A DNA stretch of 8,198 nt from CAJGDV01 sp036667875 (GTDB lineage: Bacteria; Bacillota_I; Bacilli_A; RF39; UBA660). This document shows positions 5,838-8,198 of this stretch, one piece after another; position 1 is the first letter of the stretch; each line of letters starts with the position of its first letter. Where the stretch lies: positions 1 through 8,198 of the forward strand of contig JAVWTD010000048.1 of the NCBI GenBank assembly GCA_036667875.1, written 5' to 3'. The notes below the pieces were generated by a model, which did not search any database, had not been told where the DNA came from, and was given only the letters and a program-made list of their open reading frames with translations. Position numbers and translations under genes: made by a program.

Positions 5838-6049
5838 TATGGAGTAAGTAGATATATTTAGAAATTTAAAGAGAATAGTTGTAAGGTGAAAAACTATAAT
5901 TTCATTTATATTGAATGGACCATAGAAAGATTTCCAGAAAATAGTAGTATGGAAATACGGAGTTTAACCGTTATCTTAAACTTATATGATTGTATAAGTA
6001 GGTGGCATTTCAAGAATTATCTTGTCCTATTATTAGGGCAAGTTTTTTT
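5838..6049 (+). promoter_or_regulatory. T-box riboswitch, tRNA-Trp responsive (UGG specifier)
   Basis: This leader senses uncharged tRNA-Trp and controls trpS by antitermination. Stem I: TATGG 5838-5842 pairs with CCATA 5920-5924; GATATA 5851-5856 with TATATT 5907-5912. The specifier loop between them holds AGTAAGTA on one side and GAATGGA on the other, with codon TGG at 5916-5918 followed by A. The apical arm is ATAGTT/AACTAT with GGTGAAA in the loop. Stem II: ATTTCCA 5930-5936 pairs with TGGAAAT 5950-5956, containing GAA/AGTA of an S-turn. IIA/B pseudoknot: CGG 5958-5960 with CCG 5968-5970, and AGTTTAA 5961-5967 with TTAAACT 5976-5982. Stem III: TTATA 5982-5986 with TATAA 5993-5997. Antiterminator: AGTAGG 5997-6002 with CCTATT 6026-6031 and CAAG 6011-6014 with CTTG 6021-6024. 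The bulge starts UGGC (6003-6006), complementary to a GCCA tRNA 3' end, as expected for tRNA-Trp. Confidence 0.95.
6021..6049 (+). terminator. T-box terminator upstream of trpS
   Basis: CTTGTCCT (6021-6028) pairs with AGGGCAAG (6035-6042), an 8-bp stem with one G-U and a 6-nt loop, followed by seven Ts (6043-6049). Its 5' arm is the same sequence used by the antiterminator, so the two folds exclude each other. This is the regulated terminator of the trpS leader, and also the first obvious stop for transcripts reading through from the exporter genes. Confidence 0.93.
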
Positions 6050-6065
6050 ATAGGAGGAAGAAATT

Positions 6066-7049
6066 ATGAAAAGAATATTAACAGGAATTAAACCATCAGG
6101 AGAATTTACACTAGGAAATTATATTGGTGCTATAAAAAAAATAGTAGAATTACAAGAAGAATATGATTCTTACATATTTATAGCAGATTTACACGCGATA
6201 ACAGTTAAACAAGATCCATTGTTACTTAAAGAAAGAATAAGAAAATTCGCAGCAATTTATATAGCTTGTGGAGTAGATCCAAAAAAGAACACTATTTATG
6301 TTCAATCAGAAAACGAATTTATTCCTTCAATTTCATGGCTTCTTGAATGCCATACATATTATGGTGAAGCTTCAAGAATGATACAATTTAAAGAAAAAAG
6401 TAAAGAAAATGACAACTTTACTGTTGGGCTATTAACTTATCCAGTCTTAATGGCAGCTGATATTCTATTTTGTGATTCAGACTATGTACCTGTAGGAATA
6501 GATCAAAAACAACATGTAGAATTAGCAAGAGACATTGCTATACGCTTTAATAATCAATATGGCCATACCTTCACAGTACCAGAACCAATTGTAAAAGAAT
6601 CAGCCGTTAAAATCAAAGATTTAAAAAACCCAACAAAAAAAATGAGCAAATCTGAAACAAACCCAAACGGAGTAATAACAATGTTTGATACAGATGAACA
6701 AATAAAGAAAAAAATAATGGGAGCAACAACAGATAATGAATGTAAAGTATATTACGATACACAAGAAAAACCAGGAATAAGTAATTTAATGGATATAGTA
6801 GTTTCACTTACTAATTACACAAACAAAGAAATAGAAACAAAATTTGAAGGAAAAAACTACGGAGAATTTAAAACATTTGTAGCAGAAATTGTAACAAATG
6901 AAATATCAAAAGTAAGAGAAAAATATAACCAATTAATAAACGGTGAAGAACTAGATAAAATATTAGATGAAGGCGCTAGAAAATCAAAAGCAATAGCAGA
7001 AAAAAAATATAAAGAAATGAAAGAAAAAATAGGCCTAATAAGAAAATAG
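6066..7049 (+). CDS. trpS: Tryptophanyl-tRNA synthetase
   Basis: This is a class I aminoacyl-tRNA synthetase that charges tRNA-Trp. It has 327 residues, almost identical in length to the Geobacillus enzyme (328). The HIGH-type motif is PSGEFTLGNY with T15-L-G-N, as in Geobacillus-type TrpS, and KMSKS is at 192-196. The conserved PVGIDQKQHVELARDIA segment and the ADLHA and TYPVLMAADIL stretches are present. AGGAGG at 6052-6057 lies 8 nt before ATG 6066. The gene stands alone behind a T-box whose specifier codon is UGG, which independently confirms the identity. It ends 4 nt before a bidirectional terminator and converges on the patatin-like gene. No residue expected to be essential looks missing. 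Confidence 0.98.
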   Translation: MKRILTGIKPSGEFTLGNYIGAIKKIVELQEEYDSYIFIADLHAITVKQDPLLLKERIRKFAAIYIACGVDPKKNTIYVQSENEFIPSISWLLECHTYYGEASRMIQFKEKSKENDNFTVGLLTYPVLMAADILFCDSDYVPVGIDQKQHVELARDIAIRFNNQYGHTFTVPEPIVKESAVKIKDLKNPTKKMSKSETNPNGVITMFDTDEQIKKKIMGATTDNECKVYYDTQEKPGISNLMDIVVSLTNYTNKEIETKFEGKNYGEFKTFVAEIVTNEISKVREKYNQLINGEELDKILDEGARKSKAIAEKKYKEMKEKIGLIRK

Positions 7050-7053
7050 TCAA

Positions 7054-7081
7054 TTAAAAAGGAAGTTTACTTCCTTTTTAA
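7054..7081. terminator. Bidirectional terminator between trpS and the patatin-like gene
   Basis: A 12-bp perfect stem, 7054-7065 with 7070-7081 (TTAAAAAGGAAG and its complement), surrounds a TTTA loop (7066-7069). The 3' arm supplies a T-run in either direction, so it can end both convergent transcripts. The patatin stop codon (7069-7067, minus strand) lies in the loop, and the stem encodes its last residues LKRK. Confidence 0.9.
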
Positions 7082-7906
7082 ATACTCTAATAAATCTTTA
7101 TGCATGCTTTTTGCTTTTAGGTATCCTTTATTATATGCATCCATTAATTTTTGTTGATTCTTTTCTATTCTTCCTATATTTAAACTACTATCAGGTCTTA
7201 TTACAAATATACTTTTATTATTATTTATAAATTTAAGAGTATCATTATACATCTCATGCCTTACTTCAACATCTTTTATTAAACCAGGAAACTGTTTGTA
7301 TCTTGATTTAATTAAACTAAGAGTTTTAGTAGGCTTTTTAACATAGTCTAAGGGTTGTGTAAGTATAACAACATTCTTATTATAACCTAATCTAATTGAT
7401 TCTTTAACAGGTATAGAGTCACTTATACCACCATCTAAATAATAATTATTGTTAATATTAACCATCTTTGAAACAAGGGGAAGAGAACTACTCGCCTTAA
7501 TATAATCAATATCTAAAAACATATCATTAATAATTGGATATTCTGCTTTACCTGTTTTACAATTAGTCATACAAACCCTAAATATTACACCACTATTCTT
7601 AAAATATTCATTATCTAAGGGATATAAAACTTTTGGAATCTTATCGTAAAGAAGATCAACTCCAAAAATATTGCCAGTTTTAAGAAGACTTTCAAAACTA
7701 CAGTATTCTTTATTTTTTAAATTTTCCAACATAATATTTATACTTAATTTAGGTTGATTAGCAAGATATCTAGTAGCATTCAAAGCTCCCGCTGAGACAC
7801 CTATTACAGAATCAAAAATAATGTTGTGTTCATTAAAATAATCTAATACTCCCGAAGTAAATGCACCTCTCATTCCTCCACCTTCTAAAATTAAAGCATT
7901 TTTCAT
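7067..7906 (-). CDS. Patatin-like phospholipase family protein (YjjU-like)
   Basis: This is a 279-residue predicted serine lipid acyl hydrolase. The oxyanion-hole motif GGGMRG is at residues 9-14, the nucleophile elbow GVSAG has Ser38, and the dyad aspartate is D158 in DGG (158-160), so the Ser/Asp dyad is complete. The C-terminal third (RHEMYNDTLKF, FVIRPDSSLNIGRIE, AYNKGY) resembles the extra domain found after patatin in the YjjU-type group. No signal peptide or membrane segment is seen, so it is probably cytosolic or membrane-associated. AGGAGA on the minus strand (7919-7914) lies 7 nt before the ATG at 7906. It stands alone, divergent from tRNA-Leu and convergent with trpS. The substrate is unknown; membrane phospholipid is the family expectation. 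Confidence 0.93.
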   Translation of the reverse strand: MKNALILEGGGMRGAFTSGVLDYFNEHNIIFDSVIGVSAGALNATRYLANQPKLSINIMLENLKNKEYCSFESLLKTGNIFGVDLLYDKIPKVLYPLDNEYFKNSGVIFRVCMTNCKTGKAEYPIINDMFLDIDYIKASSSLPLVSKMVNINNNYYLDGGISDSIPVKESIRLGYNKNVVILTQPLDYVKKPTKTLSLIKSRYKQFPGLIKDVEVRHEMYNDTLKFINNNKSIFVIRPDSSLNIGRIEKNQQKLMDAYNKGYLKAKSMHKDLLEYLKRK

Positions 7907-7927
7907 AAAATCATCTCCTAAAACAAT

Positions 7928-7956
7928 ATTATATATGATATAATTAATTCATGCAA
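7928..7956 (-). promoter_or_regulatory. Probable promoter of the patatin-like gene
   Basis: On the minus strand TATAAT (7933-7928) is preceded, with 17 nt between, by TTGCAT (7956-7951), a weak -35. The predicted start near 7921 gives a leader of about 15 nt, just enough for the AGGAGA site. The -35 includes the first four bases of the tRNA-Leu gene. Confidence 0.6.
7936..7944 (+). promoter_or_regulatory. tRNA-Leu promoter (extended -10)
   Basis: TGATATAAT contains a perfect TATAAT (7939-7944) with TG one base upstream. No recognisable -35 is present at 16-18 nt (TCCTAA at 7916-7921), so the extended -10 probably carries the activity. The predicted start at about 7951-7952 leaves only 1-2 nt before the mature tRNA. 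Confidence 0.65.
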
Positions 7957-8037
7957 GTGTGGTGAAATTGGTATACACGCAAGCTTGAGGTGCTTGTGGT
8001 TCATACTGTGTGGGTTCGAGTCCCATCACTTGCACCA
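7953..8037 (+). tRNA. tRNA-Leu (anticodon GAG)
   Basis: This is an 85-nt class II tRNA with encoded CCA. The acceptor arm GCAAGTG (7953-7959) pairs perfectly with CACTTGC (8027-8033); discriminator A 8034, CCA 8035-8037. The anticodon arm is CAAGC/GCTTG around TTGAGGT, so the anticodon is GAG at 7987-7989, reading CUC and CUU. A long variable arm (about 7997-8008, TGGT/ACTG with two G-U pairs) and discriminator A fit leucine. The T arm is GTGGG/CCCAT with TTCGAGT in the loop. A GAAA-loop terminator follows about 43 nt downstream. Confidence 0.96.
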
Positions 8038-8079
8038 TAGGTAAATTAGTCGAACTTTATAGTTTCGAGAGAAATAAAT

Positions 8080-8106
8080 GCTAACTAGAAATAGTTGGTT
8101 TTTTTT
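8080..8106 (+). terminator. Intrinsic terminator after tRNA-Leu
   Basis: CTAACTA (8081-8087) pairs with TAGTTGG (8092-8098) around a GAAA tetraloop, with a possible extra G-U pair (8080/8099), followed by a run of eight Ts to 8106. It closes a single-tRNA transcript. Confidence 0.87.
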
Positions 8107-8198
8107 AATAATTAATGATTTATCACTTTATTTACTATTGTTAATGAGTTAAGAAAGCTGTTTTAGTAATTAAGTGAAATTTAAAGTTATGTGTAAAT

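Noticed and set aside
41..8192. A 12-nt sequence at 41-52 recurs inverted at 8181-8192, near the two ends of the window.
   Set aside because: The match does not extend on either side. Twelve-base AT-rich matches are expected by chance among the many pairs in 8 kb, so it is not evidence of a mobile element.
8107..8198. Imperfect inverted repeat (CACTT..TACTA at 8124-8137 with TAGTA..AAGTG at 8164-8176) at the right edge.
   Set aside because: It has two 5-bp blocks with mismatched interior and a long loop, no T-run, and is AT-rich. It is not distinguishable from chance. No gene or promoter was seen in this stretch.

Overview
The window is a contiguous, very AT-rich (roughly 70% A+T by eye) piece of a low-GC Gram-positive-type bacterial chromosome. 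It carries mainly Firmicutes/Bacilli-like housekeeping genes. The evidence is protein similarity to Bacillus-type families (RpsP, KhpA, UppS, CdsA, RasP/RseP, a YhaQ/YhaP-like exporter, TrpS of the Geobacillus type), strong GGAGG ribosome binding sites, TTGACA/TATAAT promoters and a T-box leader. All ten genes end in TAA (7) or TAG (3), none in TGA, and Trp is encoded by TGG, so the standard bacterial code fits. A run of exactly 100 N inside rseP suggests a draft or metagenome assembly. I cannot name the genus.

Layout, left to right. (1) 1-199: non-coding, with a long hairpin (13-66), a perfect palindrome (72-87) and the rpsP promoter, whose -35 lies in a 7-bp inverted repeat. (2) 200-743: rpsP and khpA, closed by a terminator; the usual followers rimM-trmD-rplS are absent. 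(3) 745-5757: one co-oriented cluster from a near-consensus promoter: uppS (GTG start), cdsA, rseP (interrupted by the gap), a 107-residue protein I do not recognise, and an ABC-2-type exporter pair (ATPase and permease). dxr, usually found between cdsA and rseP, is absent. (4) 5784-7049: a promoter and a complete T-box leader with a UGG (Trp) specifier controlling trpS. (5) 7054-7081: a bidirectional terminator between the convergent trpS and patatin-like genes. (6) 7067-7906 minus: patatin-like phospholipase, divergent from (7) 7953-8037: tRNA-Leu(GAG) with its own extended -10 promoter and a terminator. 8107-8198 holds no gene that I can see.

How the genes fit together: uppS (undecaprenyl diphosphate, the cell-wall carrier lipid), cdsA (CDP-diacylglycerol, phospholipid precursor) and rseP (intramembrane protease) form an envelope-biogenesis cluster. 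The exporter is attached to its 3' end. rpsP/khpA, trpS and tRNA-Leu are translation genes. trpS should be induced when tRNA-Trp is uncharged. The most informative element is the trpS T-box, in which stem I, stem II, the IIA/B pseudoknot, stem III, the antiterminator and the terminator can all be paired by eye. I found no convincing wholly novel system. The best leads are the left-edge hairpin, the unrecognised 107-residue protein and the overlapping patatin/tRNA promoters.
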